DNA of 64,000 nucleotides from Parapontixanthobacter aurantiacus. Lineage in GTDB: Bacteria; Pseudomonadota; Alphaproteobacteria; Sphingomonadales; Sphingomonadaceae. Within the stretch, counting starts at the first letter, position 1. Every line of letters begins with the position of its first letter. The stretch lies in assembly GCF_009827635.1 (NCBI RefSeq), contig NZ_WTYW01000003.1, positions 124,001-188,000 of the forward strand, in the 5' to 3' direction. The translations under genes and the position numbers were made by a program. The notes under the pieces are model-generated. The model did not search any database. It was given only the letters and a program-made list of their open reading frames with translations, and had not been told where the DNA came from. Below, piece by piece: positions 27,368-36,986 of this stretch.

Positions 27368-28297
27368 TCAAACCCCATCGATGGAGATCCAATCCCGTCC
27401 CATCTCCAATGCCTGTGTTGGCGTCGCCCCAACCAACTGCGCGATCAGTTCAGCCGACTCGACGAGTCGTGGGCCAGGACGATTGAAAAGATGGTGGCCA
27501 TCAACGGCAAAGACCTTCCCTTTGCGAACCGCGGTAAGGTCTTTCCAACCGAAGTGGTCGACGAGCGACCCCAGATCGGCGAGCGTTTGTGGCAACAGAT
27601 ATCCGCAGGGCATCGCAACGATCAGATCGGGATCGGCGGCAATCAAGTCGTCCCAATTCAGCCACGAGGAATGTTCTCCGGCTCGCGCGAACAATGGGTG
27701 ACCGCCGGCCGCCTCGATTAGTTCGGGTACCCAGTTTCCTGCGGCCATCAGCGGATCGATCCATTCGATCGCGGCGACACGCGGGCGATCCATCCTCTCC
27801 GCGCTACTTCGGGATAGCCCTGACATCCGCTCCTTCAAGTCACCGACGACCGATGATGCACGCTCGGGAATTCCCGCCGCTTCGGCGACCTTAGCGAAAT
27901 CGCTCCATACATCTTCCAATGTATCGGGTGCCAGCGACAGCAGCGTCGGGGCGGTTCCGATCCAGTCGCCGAGTGCTTCTTCCAGATCGGCAGGGGTGAC
28001 CGCGCAGACCGCGCATTGCGATTGGGTCAAGATGAGGTCGGGCCGCAAGTCCCGCAGAAGCGCGGTATCGACTTCGTATACCGACAGTCCTTGCCTCACG
28101 ATTTCCTGGATCCGGTCGTCGATCTGCCGCGACGTCAGTCCTTTCTCGAGTCTGGTCGACGTGACGACCGGCAATGCCTTTACGAAAAGCGGATAATCGC
28201 ATTCGTGCGAGCGACCGACGAGGCTCTCTCCCAATCCGAGTGCGACGGCGATTTCGGTCGCGCTCGGCAGGAGGGACACGATGCGCGGCTGCGCCAT
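27368..28297 (-). CDS. btuF: BtuF-like cobalamin-binding protein
   Basis: 309 aa from ATG at 28297. It has the helical-backbone metal-receptor/PBP type III pattern: RIVSLLPSATEIAVALGLG, LVGRSHECDYP, LRPDLILTQSQCAVCAVTP, PRVAAIEWIDPLMAAGNW, HSSWLNWDDLIAADPDLIV. There is no signal peptide, which is common in this subfamily annotated as cobalamin-binding proteins, so its location and role (periplasmic binding or cytosolic handling) are uncertain. It is the third gene of the B12 operon, 1 bp after btuM. Confidence 0.8.
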   Translation of the reverse strand: MAQPRIVSLLPSATEIAVALGLGESLVGRSHECDYPLFVKALPVVTSTRLEKGLTSRQIDDRIQEIVRQGLSVYEVDTALLRDLRPDLILTQSQCAVCAVTPADLEEALGDWIGTAPTLLSLAPDTLEDVWSDFAKVAEAAGIPERASSVVGDLKERMSGLSRSSAERMDRPRVAAIEWIDPLMAAGNWVPELIEAAGGHPLFARAGEHSSWLNWDDLIAADPDLIVAMPCGYLLPQTLADLGSLVDHFGWKDLTAVRKGKVFAVDGHHLFNRPGPRLVESAELIAQLVGATPTQALEMGRDWISIDGV

Positions 28298-28298
28298 G

Positions 28299-28853
28299 TC
28301 AGGCGAACCGTATTCGCGGAGAAGGTCCGAATAGCGTGGGAGCGGCTCTGGCGAGGAGCCAGGACGCCAACAACAGTCCTGCGAACCATAATGCATCGTT
28401 CGCGAAGATCTGTCCCACGATCGCCATCGTGAAAGTCTCTGTCCCGCCTACCACCAAAGCAAACCCGAATAGCGCAGCCTCGTAAACAGCGAAGCCGATC
28501 AGAAAGGCGCCAAATGTCCGAAGGGTGCTCAGCTCGTTTTGTTCTCCCATGATGATGGCACCGGCGAGCATGGCGAGAATAGATGCGATGCCCAGCGCAC
28601 CGCCCCAGGCGAACGCATATCCCGTGTGCGGGTAGCCGAGGACGGTGAACCCCAGCAACTGGTTGGTCGCCCAGATCGCGAGGATCGTCGTTAACGCGAG
28701 CGAGCGGCGCATGGTCGCGGCGGTCACGATCGTAACAGCCACGAACGGCATCATGCAGGCGGCAACCAGCGATCCGCCCACCGTCGCCAAGGCAAGTGTG
28801 ACAGGCCATGCGAACCTCGCAATGTCGGACTTTGCTATCATTTCATCCGTCAT
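28299..28853 (-). CDS. btuM: BtuM-like cobalamin transporter
   Basis: 184 aa with about six hydrophobic segments. The stretch AACMMPFVAVTIV, followed by IWATNQLLGFTVLGYP and AFAWGGALGIA, matches what I recall of BtuM, the solitary ECF S-component-like protein in which a conserved Cys (here Cys33) ligates cobalamin. It sits between the outer-membrane receptor (11 bp upstream) and the binding protein (1 bp downstream), and no BtuCD genes are present, so it is the likely inner-membrane step. Confidence 0.65.
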   Translation of the reverse strand: MTDEMIAKSDIARFAWPVTLALATVGGSLVAACMMPFVAVTIVTAATMRRSLALTTILAIWATNQLLGFTVLGYPHTGYAFAWGGALGIASILAMLAGAIIMGEQNELSTLRTFGAFLIGFAVYEAALFGFALVVGGTETFTMAIVGQIFANDALWFAGLLLASWLLARAAPTLFGPSPRIRFA

Positions 28854-28864
28854 CGAAATTCTCC

Positions 28865-30796
28865 TTAGAAACGCGCGCGCGCGCCAATGGCGAACGAGCG
28901 TCCGGGCGTCGCGAAACTGAAGACATCCTCGTAATCGGCGGCCGTCAAATTCTCGACTCGGCCGAACAGCTCGACATTATCCATCACCCTCACGTCGGCG
29001 TTGACGTTCAGCAGAAAGTAGTCGTCCAGTTGCACGCGAACCGGCACGAACGAGGGATCGATGAAAGCGCTGTCGATCGTCTCTCCATTGTAGCGCGCAA
29101 CGAGCGTGACCCCTCCGGCATCCTTGGGAGCGCGCCAGTCGACAGCCAGGCTGGCGGTATGGGAGGGCCGCCGCACTTCGCGCGCGCCATCCTCGTGGGA
29201 ACGCAGATAGGTGTAGGCTCCATTGACGCGCCAAGCTTCCGCGAAGCGCGCCTCGCCGAACACTTCGACGCCGTTTCTCTTGGATACGGTATCGCGATTG
29301 CCAGGGCTGGCGACGAAGTTCGGGGGCGGAAAAGAAGTGAAGATCTCTTCGTCCAGTTCGCTCTCGAAATAGGTGACCCCGATTGAAGCGCGCTCACCGA
29401 ACAGCGACTGGTCGATCCCGATCTCCCATCCGCTCGACTTCTCGGGCCTGAGGTCGGGATTGCCGATGAAACGGCCGTCCACGAACCCATATAGTTCGTA
29501 GAACGAGGGGTTCTTCACCCCCGATCCGACGGCCCCGCGCACTCGCGTAGCCGCAGCGATCCGATAGCTCGCCTGAAGCCTGTACGTGGTTGTATCGGCG
29601 AACTGGTCGTTCCAGTCCCTGCGGATGGATGCGGACGCGCTCGCTCGGTCTCCGAGATCGATCGCATACTGGCCGACGAGACCGACATTGTCGATCTGTC
29701 GGCGACCGGTGAATGCGAAGCCGGTCGGATCGGTGTTACGGAAGCGTTCGCGTTCGACATCGAGAGCCGCCGTGACCCGGTGGGTCAGACCGCCAGCCTC
29801 GATACGCAACGTCGTATCGTAGGACCCTTTCAACCTCTGGCCCTCGCTGCCATAGCTGCGTCCAGTCGAAGCGAAACCGTCGCGCCGGGTATCCGCGATC
29901 TGGGCCGAAAACGCTTGGGTCCAGCGATCGTCGAGCAAGTCTAGCTCGCCCCTGATGAGCACATAGATAGCCTCGTTCTCGAAGCGGTTGCCGGGGCTAT
30001 CGACCTGGAATCCGAAGGTCGGACTTCCCGGATCGGAATCGCTGTCGTTGAATTCGGCATTGGTGCGCGCGTAGCGTAATACACCAGTGAGGCGTGCATT
30101 GGTTGATGGCGCGAACGTCGTCTTCAGCGACACCGCACCACTGTCGTTCGCAAGATCGCGCGTGCCGTTCCGGGCGCCTGGCGTGCCATCGGTGGTATTG
30201 AGTGTGGCGGACAGCGCGTAGTCGAGATCGCCACTATATCCAGCGATCCGGGCAGCACCGTTCACCATGCCGAACGAACCGGCTTCGATCCGCGCGACCG
30301 CCCCGGGCGCATCGCGGCCGTCGAGAGTGATGTACTGGATGACGCCGCCGATCGCGTCCGACCCGTAGATCGCGCTCTGCTGTCCGCGCAGCACCTCGAT
30401 CCGCGAAGCCTCGTCGGCGATAAGCGTTCCGAAATCGAACTCGCCGGCATAGGGATCCGACACCTCGATCCCGTCAACGAGGACGAGCGTATGGTTGGCT
30501 TCAGCACCGCGCAACCGAAGCTGTGTCTGACCGGGAACCCGTCCGACCGCGACCCCTGGGACGTCGCGGAGCACGTCGGACACCTCGCGGACTTGCCTCC
30601 GGTCGAGGATTTGCTCGTCGAGGACGGTGACCGATCCGCCGATCCGGTCGAGCGGCATGGGATCGGTGGCGCGGTTCCCGGTGACGACGATCGAGGTGTT
30701 GGATGTCTCTGGATCGGCAGCGGGATCGATGGTCTGAGCGAGCGATGGAGCCGGCAGAAGCACGGAAGACAGAAGCGACAGGTGAATGTATTTCAT
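28865..30796 (-). CDS. btuB: TonB-dependent cobalamin receptor BtuB
   Basis: 643 aa from ATG at 30796, with signal peptide (YIHLSLLSSVLLPAPSLAQ). TonB box and plug: TSIVVTGNRATDPMPLDRIG, VSDVLRDVPGVAVGRVPG, QLRLRGAEANHTLVLVDGIE, VLRGQQSAIYGSDAIGGVI. The barrel ends FATPGRSFAIGARARF with terminal Phe. Size and plug sequence fit BtuB. A cobalamin riboswitch lies in the leader, so synthesis should fall when B12 is plentiful. First gene of the btuB-btuM-btuF operon. Confidence 0.88.
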   Translation of the reverse strand: MKYIHLSLLSSVLLPAPSLAQTIDPAADPETSNTSIVVTGNRATDPMPLDRIGGSVTVLDEQILDRRQVREVSDVLRDVPGVAVGRVPGQTQLRLRGAEANHTLVLVDGIEVSDPYAGEFDFGTLIADEASRIEVLRGQQSAIYGSDAIGGVIQYITLDGRDAPGAVARIEAGSFGMVNGAARIAGYSGDLDYALSATLNTTDGTPGARNGTRDLANDSGAVSLKTTFAPSTNARLTGVLRYARTNAEFNDSDSDPGSPTFGFQVDSPGNRFENEAIYVLIRGELDLLDDRWTQAFSAQIADTRRDGFASTGRSYGSEGQRLKGSYDTTLRIEAGGLTHRVTAALDVERERFRNTDPTGFAFTGRRQIDNVGLVGQYAIDLGDRASASASIRRDWNDQFADTTTYRLQASYRIAAATRVRGAVGSGVKNPSFYELYGFVDGRFIGNPDLRPEKSSGWEIGIDQSLFGERASIGVTYFESELDEEIFTSFPPPNFVASPGNRDTVSKRNGVEVFGEARFAEAWRVNGAYTYLRSHEDGAREVRRPSHTASLAVDWRAPKDAGGVTLVARYNGETIDSAFIDPSFVPVRVQLDDYFLLNVNADVRVMDNVELFGRVENLTAADYEDVFSFATPGRSFAIGARARF

Positions 30797-30944
30797 GAGA
30801 ACGAATTTCCGGGGCGCCGGGCGACTTGGCCGGAGCGTCCGCACGAGTGCGGTCGACGAGACTGCTAGGGACGGACGCGTGCATCCCCCGGCAGTCCTGC
30901 CGATGCGGCTCCAACCGCTACTCGTCGCCCGGACGAAATTCGTT

Positions 30945-31163
30945 TCGCGCCTGGCCAATCCCATGAGCCCGGCAAGAGCGACACGCGCCGGTCGGTCTCC
31001 TGGCTCACGGGTTGTCGCACGAAACATACCTTCCCAGACGACAATTGCCGCCCAGTGGTTGTGGAGCCAACCCCACCCATGTTACGCGCTCGCCGCTTAC
31101 AGTTGCAGGGACAGCCGCAGAATTGGCCTATCGAGACCTCACTGCGTTCCCGTTACCGGCACG
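30945..31163 (-). promoter_or_regulatory. Cobalamin riboswitch 2 (upstream of btuB)
   Basis: Minus-strand conserved segments: GGGAACGCAGTGAGGTCTC near 31155, CTGTCCCTGCAACTGTAAG near 31110, and B12 box AGCCAGGAGACCGACC at 31005-30990. The btuB ATG follows 150 bp downstream. Confidence 0.9.
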
Positions 31164-32021
31164 CTTTATCGACATTTGATTCTGCCGACGCTCGTCTCAT
31201 AGACTTTGGTCGAATGAGCGGCAAGCGCGCAGTTCCAGAGCAACGCAGCAAGACGATGGTCGCCGTTTTAGGGGGTAGGTGAACTTAATCCATCGTATCT
31301 GTTTAGGTCACCAACTGAAATGCCCAGATGTTGATCCGTCGACCTTTGGATTGGCACCAGCTTTCGCTTTCGTCTGAGATCGATTCTCAACCCTTTCTTA
31401 AATATCGCGAATGGTGTCGGAAGCCGTACGGCAGCATTTTAGTTTCTAATGCGCAAGCCGGACAGATCGCATACGGTCCAACTTCGTCGCCGGTTCAATG
31501 TCCTCTATATTGAATGCGCGGCCTAAAAGCCGACCGTCGCACACCCACCCTAAACCACGACATTAAAGCGTCAACATTATTGACCCAGAAGCTGACACAT
31601 AGGCCGTCCACGAGCGTGGCTGCAACCAATCGTCGAGTATCCCGTGTGCGCTCGTAATCCGAATATCTGGCGCTTGGTGTGCGATGATCGCGTCGTTGCG
31701 CTGCCTTGGCGTTGCATCATTTAGCGACGCTCTTAGACACTGCCGCTACAGAAACTTTGCAGCTTGGTTGCTAATCAGAAGCACACTCGCAACGCTATCA
31801 CTGCAGGTCGCTGGCAGCGCCGGATACAGTCGCGATGCACTCCGCTTGCAGGCGTAATCGGCGTGGGGTATTTGTCCGTAAGCGTCTGATTTGAAGAAAG
31901 AAAATGAGGGCGAGATAAAAGCGCCGCCGTCGGTCGGGGCGCAGGTGGTTGGTTTCGTTCAGTAATATGCGACGGCACCCATATTGCCCCTGCGGCGCTC
32001 ATTTCAAAAAGTTCTTTGCTA
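31164..32021. other. Non-coding or decayed stretch
   Basis: About 860 bp between the btuB leader and the next supported gene. Several short open frames occur on both strands, but none has a ribosome binding site together with a protein-like composition. I see nothing else here. Confidence 0.4.
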
Positions 32022-32282
32022 TCAAACAGATTGGCGACGGCGCTTGGCGTTCTGCGCTGTTTTCGTTCGGTAACCCGCTTTCGCCCGGACGTCCTTCGCC
32101 GTCCCGATGAGCATCGGTGCATTTGACTGGAGTGCTTGCCCCCACGCCTCTGCGCTGCGGCGAAAGAACGACAGCTGCGGCGTAGGAACGTCATGTGGCG
32201 CAGGGTGCCCTAATCGATCGATACTCAGTGCTGATGGCGGGCCGGCCTGTTCCCTCCATGCTTCCCAAGGTCGGTCCGTCAT
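32022..32282 (-). CDS. Hypothetical small protein (86 aa)
   Basis: ATG at 32282 opens an 86-codon frame with plausible composition (MTDRPWEAWREQAGPPSAL, PTPQLSFFRRSAEAWGQAL) and a basic C-terminus (TKTAQNAKRRRQSV). It is divergent from the excisionase-like gene across about 28 bp. No family is recognised. Small divergent pairs of this kind are common in integrative elements. Confidence 0.35.
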   Translation of the reverse strand: MTDRPWEAWREQAGPPSALSIDRLGHPAPHDVPTPQLSFFRRSAEAWGQALQSNAPMLIGTAKDVRAKAGYRTKTAQNAKRRRQSV

Positions 32283-32310
32283 CACCCGAAAGATGAAAGG
32301 ATCGACGGCT

Positions 32311-32565
32311 ATGCCATCTGCGAGCACGACAGAGCATCCTTGCGAGCAATGCGGGCCCCAGGCCATCGAACCGATCGCCATGCGCGTACCCGAAGCCTTT
32401 CGCTATCTCGGGATCGGACGCAGCACACTCTATGTGCTCATTTCCAGAGACGAGATCGAGATCATCAAGATGGGGAGCGCAACCCTCGTGCTCACAGCCA
32501 GCCTGCGCTCGCTGGTTGAGCGGCTACGTCGTCCTGCCGATCAGGTACCGGGGACCGCTATATGA
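32311..32565 (+). CDS. Excisionase/AlpA-like helix-turn-helix protein
   Basis: 84 aa from ATG at 32311 with AAAGGA 11 bases upstream (ATG at 32293 is an alternative). The central part AMRVPEAFRYLGIGRSTLYV followed by EIEIIKMGSATLVLTASLRS is the MerR-like helix-turn-helix of excisionase-type proteins. It probably helps excise the island or controls its genes. Its TGA overlaps the ATG of the next small gene. Confidence 0.7.
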   Translation: MPSASTTEHPCEQCGPQAIEPIAMRVPEAFRYLGIGRSTLYVLISRDEIEIIKMGSATLVLTASLRSLVERLRRPADQVPGTAI

Positions 32566-32729
32566 TTACGGCGCATCCTGACTTGCTGAAAGCTGTGGTG
32601 CTTGCCGCAATCGTGAGCATGCCAGATCATTCCAAACGTCAGCTGGTCTCGAAGATCAAAGCGCGGCGTGCAAACGCAGAAGAAGCGCTGGCCGCCAGAT
32701 TGGTGATTGCGCTTTCGCAGCGATCCTAG
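32562..32729 (+). CDS. Small hypothetical protein (55 aa)
   Basis: ATGA overlap with the excisionase-like gene suggests translational coupling. The product is short, helical and basic (LLKAVVLAAIVSMPDHSKRQ, then KIKARRANAEEALAARLVIAL). No family recognised; the conserved coupling and composition support it being real. Confidence 0.5.
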   Translation: MITAHPDLLKAVVLAAIVSMPDHSKRQLVSKIKARRANAEEALAARLVIALSQRS

Positions 32730-33036
32730 GCTCTCTGGCTATGGCAGCTACGCGCCCCAATATTGGACATTTGATCGGTCTCGTCGCGATCCTGAAACCT
32801 GCCACTGGACTAGGTAGTAGCTGAGGGCGGCTTCGTGCCCTCAATTCGGAAATCGGAGATACAAATGCCGATCTCGAAAGCCGACATTCTCCAAGTGCAA
32901 GGCAGACTGTTCGCGTAAGGCTTTTGACAACACCAGATCAATGATCTAGCAGTTTGACTTCGGGCACTTATTCCGGCGCCCGGTAAGGCAATGCGCCCAA
33001 GTCCGGCTCGATGAGCTGTGTGCGAAGGACGCGTTG
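32730..33036. other. Intergenic stretch before chrA
   Basis: About 300 bp. It holds a 17-codon frame with a fair ribosome binding site starting at 32865 (MPISKADILQVQ, then stop), perhaps the remnant of a gene, and nothing else I can support. Confidence 0.3.
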
Positions 33037-34431
33037 ATGAATTCTCCCGCTAATTCAGGTTCCGTAGAACAAACTCCGATCCCGTTTTCCGAAGGGGTGC
33101 GTGTCTGGGCGCGCGTGGCCGCGTTGAGCTTTGGTGGACCAGCGGGCCAGATCGCGGTGATGCACCGCATTCTAGTCGATGAAAAGCGCTGGATCGGGGA
33201 GAACCGGTTCCTGCATGCGCTCAATTACTGCATGCTCCTGCCCGGACCGGAAGCCATGCAGCTTGCCACCTATATTGGCTGGTTGCTCCACGGCGTTCGC
33301 GGTGGCCTCGTCGCAGGATGCCTGTTCGTCCTTCCCGGCTTCCTCAGCATTATGGCGCTTAGCGTGCTCTATGCCAGTTTTCAGGAGGCCAGCTTCGTCC
33401 AGGCGATTTTCTTCGGCATTAAGGCGGCGGTGCTCGCCATAGTCATCGAGGCCCTGCTGCGCATCGGGAAAAGGGCATTGAAAACTTGGCCCATGTATCT
33501 GATTGCCGCCGCAGCCTTCGTGGCGATATTCGCATTCAATGCACCTTTCCCGCTGATTATCGCGGCCGCCGCGCTGGTCGGTTTTCTTGGAGGGCATTTC
33601 GATCCTGCACGGTTTCTGGTCATTCGCGCCCGTGAAACGACCGAGGACGGGGAGAGCGAGCCGGAAGCCGTGCTTCATACAGGCGGTATGGCGAAAGCGC
33701 AGCCTACATGGCGCGGAGCAGTCCGCACGGCCTTGATCTGGGGCAGCATCTGGGCAGCTCCCATAATTGCGCTGATCCTTCTTGTTGGCCCAAATCACGT
33801 GTTCACGGAACTGGCGGTTTTCTTCTCCAAGCTCGCGGTCGTGACATTCGGGGGCGCGTATGCCGTGCTGGCCTATATGGCGCAGGAAGCCGTGCAGACG
33901 CATGGCTGGCTTGCCCCCGGTGAAATGCTCGATGGGTTGGGCATGGCGGAGACCACGCCGGGTCCACTGATCCAGGTCGTCCAATTCGTGGGGTTCATGG
34001 GGGGATATCGCGAAGCAGACATGTTAGGCCCGGTGGTTTCGGGCATCGCGGCTTCGGTCATCGTCACGTGGGTCACGTTCGTGCCGTGCTTCCTATGGAT
34101 TTTCCTTGGTGCGCCATTTATCGAAAAACTGCGCGGCGTGAAGCTTCTGACAGCGGCGCTTTCGGCGGTGACGGCAGCAGTCGTCGGTGTGATCCTAAAC
34201 CTTGCCATCTGGTTTGCGCTGCACGTTGCCTTCGCACGGCTTGACGAGGTTCGAGGTTACGGCGCACGCCTGCTCGTGCCGGACTTCGCCACGATCGACG
34301 TCGCCTCCGTCGTCATTGCCGCTGCGGCCCTGATCGCCATGCTGCGCTTCAAGATCGGGATGTTGCTCGTTCTCTTCGTGAGCGCACTCATTGGGTCGCT
34401 GTATTACCTCGCAATGATGGCTGGCACCTGA
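33037..34431 (+). CDS. chrA: Chromate transporter ChrA
   Basis: 464 aa from ATG at 33037. Two homologous CHR domains are seen. The N-terminal one has ARVAALSFGGPAGQIAVMHR and NYCMLLPGPEAMQLATYIGW; the C-terminal one has KLAVVTFGGAYAVLAYMAQEA and GMAETTPGPLIQVVQFVGF. About ten hydrophobic segments. The protein exports chromate from the cytoplasm. The DUF1259 gene follows 23 bp downstream in the same operon; this pair is a known association in proteobacteria. No chrB regulator is visible. Confidence 0.92.
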   Translation: MNSPANSGSVEQTPIPFSEGVRVWARVAALSFGGPAGQIAVMHRILVDEKRWIGENRFLHALNYCMLLPGPEAMQLATYIGWLLHGVRGGLVAGCLFVLPGFLSIMALSVLYASFQEASFVQAIFFGIKAAVLAIVIEALLRIGKRALKTWPMYLIAAAAFVAIFAFNAPFPLIIAAAALVGFLGGHFDPARFLVIRARETTEDGESEPEAVLHTGGMAKAQPTWRGAVRTALIWGSIWAAPIIALILLVGPNHVFTELAVFFSKLAVVTFGGAYAVLAYMAQEAVQTHGWLAPGEMLDGLGMAETTPGPLIQVVQFVGFMGGYREADMLGPVVSGIAASVIVTWVTFVPCFLWIFLGAPFIEKLRGVKLLTAALSAVTAAVVGVILNLAIWFALHVAFARLDEVRGYGARLLVPDFATIDVASVVIAAAALIAMLRFKIGMLLVLFVSALIGSLYYLAMMAGT

Positions 34432-34454
34432 AATCACATCCAAGGAGAACTAAG

Positions 34455-35372
34455 ATGAAGCAATTACGCAGAACATTGTTCGTCGGCGGCTTGGCTCTAT
34501 CGCTATCAGCGATGTCGGCGGCTCTTCACGCGCAGGATAATCTCGGCAATCTCGAGGCACTGATTTTCGAGGCATCGCACTCGGAGGTCACCATGACCGA
34601 CGATGGGGTCGCACGCATCGGTTGGACGCGCGCCGACGTGCCGGTGATGGTCGACGGCATGCGCCTCGATCCCCCGGCAGGTCTCGGCTCATGGGCTGCC
34701 TTCAAACCCGTCGATGGCGGAGTGATGGTCATGGGCGACACGGTCGTATTCGAGGATGAGATAACAGCCGCGATGGACGCTGCCCTCGCCAACGGGTTGA
34801 CCGTCACCGCGCTGCACAATCATTTCATATTCGACGATCCGCCGGTCTATTTTATGCATATCGGCGGGCATGGGGAAACCGCCAAGATGGCAGCGGGTGT
34901 AAAAGCCGTCTGGGATGCCATCAAGGAAGTGCGCGCCGCCTCGCCGACGCCGCAGCGCAGTTTCGGTGGCATGACGCCGGATGCAAACGGCACGATCGAA
35001 GCCCTGGCGCTGAGCGAAATCTTGGGCACCGAGCCAAGCATCGCCGATGGTGTCGTGAAATACACCTTCGCTCGCCAAGGCCGCATGCACGGCGTTGAGA
35101 TCGGTGGTTCGATGGGGCTTACGACCTGGGCGGCGTTCTCGGGCACCAACGACCTTGCCGCCGTGGATGGTGACTTCATCATGACCGAGGACGAAGTCCA
35201 GCCCGTGCTCCGCGCACTGCGCGAGCGGGATATCCATATCGTAGCATTGCATAACCACATGATCGGCGGTGAACCGATGTTTTACTTCCTCCACTACTGG
35301 GGAGTGGGTCCAGCAAAAGAGCTTGCAGCGGCGATTGCTGCTGCCCGTAACGCACAGGCCGAAACCGGATAG
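34455..35372 (+). CDS. DUF1259 (LppY/LpqO-like) periplasmic protein
   Basis: 305 aa, start with AAGGAG 8 bases upstream, signal peptide (LFVGGLALSLSAMSAALHAQ). The protein consists of two related halves, each with a His-rich signature: VTALHNHFIFDDPPVYFMHI and IVALHNHMIGGEPMFYFLHY. The His clusters suggest metal or oxyanion binding in the periplasm. It is in one operon with chrA, which points to a helper role in chromate resistance; this is inference. Confidence 0.82.
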   Translation: MKQLRRTLFVGGLALSLSAMSAALHAQDNLGNLEALIFEASHSEVTMTDDGVARIGWTRADVPVMVDGMRLDPPAGLGSWAAFKPVDGGVMVMGDTVVFEDEITAAMDAALANGLTVTALHNHFIFDDPPVYFMHIGGHGETAKMAAGVKAVWDAIKEVRAASPTPQRSFGGMTPDANGTIEALALSEILGTEPSIADGVVKYTFARQGRMHGVEIGGSMGLTTWAAFSGTNDLAAVDGDFIMTEDEVQPVLRALRERDIHIVALHNHMIGGEPMFYFLHYWGVGPAKELAAAIAAARNAQAETG

Positions 35373-35691
35373 GCGCAACCATTCCGATAAAAATCAGTAA
35401 GGCAGCGATCGCTTGCACCTCATTGCGACAGGCATTGTCTTCGAAATGGCAGGGAACGTGAGTTATGTCGCTAGCTGGTGGGCTTGTCTTTGAATGCGAT
35501 GTGGATGGGACACGGCGCCGCGATTTGAATCGCGACCGGATTGTCCGTTTTCTTAGGAAAGCTCCCGAAACCAGACTGTCTCGAAGCGGCCCAGAACTCG
35601 CCACGATATGGCAGCTAAACTACCGGCGCCCGAAACCAAGCCGGTCAGACGATTCATACGTCGGATTGGTTCACGGGAATTCTGGTCACTT
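35373..35691. other. Intergenic stretch after DUF1259 gene
   Basis: About 320 bp between two convergent genes; no supported gene, RNA or repeat is seen. Confidence 0.3.
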
Positions 35692-35961
35692 TCACTGGCC
35701 GGGAAATGGGATGACATTGGCGCTATCAAGAAAGGTCGCCATACCTTCATCAGCGACTACCTGCTCGAACGCCCTGAATGCCGCGTCATCATCTGCGAAC
35801 TGGGCATCCCAAACGATCGAGGTACCCTTCTCATTGACGACTTCGAGGGTCCATTGACCTTCGTCCTCCAGACGAAAAATGTTCACCTCGACAGAAACCC
35901 CATCTTTCGATTGGCTACCCGATAGGCCGGAAGTGACAAGGTTAGGGTCGCGTTTGCTCAT
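35692..35961 (-). CDS. Conserved hypothetical protein (89 aa)
   Basis: ATG at 35961 gives MSKRDPNLVTSG. A small acidic protein with alternating strand and helix pattern (VSVEVNIFRLEDEGQWTLEV, TSIVWDAQFADDDAAFRAFE). I have the impression of a small family in sphingomonads but cannot name it. No membrane segment or signal peptide. Confidence 0.55.
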   Translation of the reverse strand: MSKRDPNLVTSGLSGSQSKDGVSVEVNIFRLEDEGQWTLEVVNEKGTSIVWDAQFADDDAAFRAFEQVVADEGMATFLDSANVIPFPGQ

Positions 35962-36273
35962 ATACTGCTGGATATTGCAGAAGGGCATCCGTGTAAATCG
36001 CATCGACGCCGCACAAATGACCGGCGAATTTTGCCGGCAATGTGGCGGGGCATGTCTGGTGTAAAATAAGAGAGGCTACTGGCCGAGGCAGAAACCCAAC
36101 GGACCGTCAGCTTTGCCCTGTCCGGAGCTTCACAGCCGACATTCCGGAAACGGCCCAAAAATGGCTGGCCATCAACGTGCCTTTACAGCAGTTACACTCG
36201 GCAGAAGCGGTTAAACCCACAAGCAGCCGTTGCTTCGACATCAAATCGAAATGACAGGACCGGCGGGCGCGCC

Positions 36274-36567
36274 CTATTTCGCGGCTAGAAGCGTGAGCTT
36301 ATGGATCTGAGGCGGCTCGGCGAACAAATCTTCCGCCTTTTCCATTAGTGCAGCAGCCACTTTACCGTCGAGATGAGCCTGTCGATCCTCCTCAGTGTCA
36401 AAGGTATCGAAGATGGCGTAAGCGCCGGGGCCTTCTTCGATCGCATACCATGTCAGCGTGCCGGGCTCGTCTTGCACGAGCGGGAGTGCCGACTTGAGGA
36501 AAGCAGCGATGTCACTCTCCCTGCCGGGTTTGGCCTTCAAAGGCACGTAAAGAGCTAGTTTGGGCAT
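36274..36567 (-). CDS. Antibiotic biosynthesis monooxygenase (ABM) domain protein
   Basis: 97 aa from ATG at 36567, with a very strong AGGAGGTGATC ahead of it. Dimeric ABM ferredoxin-like fold: LALYVPLKAKPGRESDIAAF, EPGTLTWYAIEEGPGAYAIF, DTFDTEEDRQAHLDGKVAAA. Relatives include quinol monooxygenases such as YgiN, but many have no known activity. It is the last gene of island 1 before 500 bp of non-coding DNA. Confidence 0.8.
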   Translation of the reverse strand: MPKLALYVPLKAKPGRESDIAAFLKSALPLVQDEPGTLTWYAIEEGPGAYAIFDTFDTEEDRQAHLDGKVAAALMEKAEDLFAEPPQIHKLTLLAAK

Positions 36568-36986
36568 GATCACCTCCTAGATGGTGCGGCCGGGTAAGTC
36601 GGCCAACGCTATAACGAACAAGTAGGTCGAAAGGGGCCCGCGCGCCGACCATGCATTTTGAAAACGGGGGTTCAGTGTCGGCAACCCGCACTGCGCTTAG
36701 AACCGGCGCGGAGGTCACTGCAATCACGGACATAAGGGCGATCACATTCAGCGCGATGCCGCAAATGAACGTCCGCTAAGTCCATTCCGCTGCCAAAACC
36801 GGTCAGTCCGAAATCGGCCCCAATTCCGCCGCTTCAAATTACAAGCGAATTGGGTAATCAGATTGGACACCTTCACTGATCGCACTCCAAGCTGGACACA
36901 CGCCAAACCAATCCTTGCACCTTGGAATCGGGAGGTTCAGTGTGTCGCAATGCAAACGCCAGAGTGCGCCACGAAACTCCGATTTG
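36568..36986. other. Non-coding right margin of island 1
   Basis: About 420 bp with no supported gene. It leads into the arm-type sites and attR. Confidence 0.4.

Noticed and set aside
31775-32194. 139-codon minus-strand frame
   Set aside because: Basic, low-complexity translation, no ribosome binding site, overlaps the better-supported 86-aa frame.
36512-36745. Minus-strand frame overlapping the ABM gene start
   Set aside because: Overlaps the strong ribosome binding site and start of the ABM gene in another frame; no motif.
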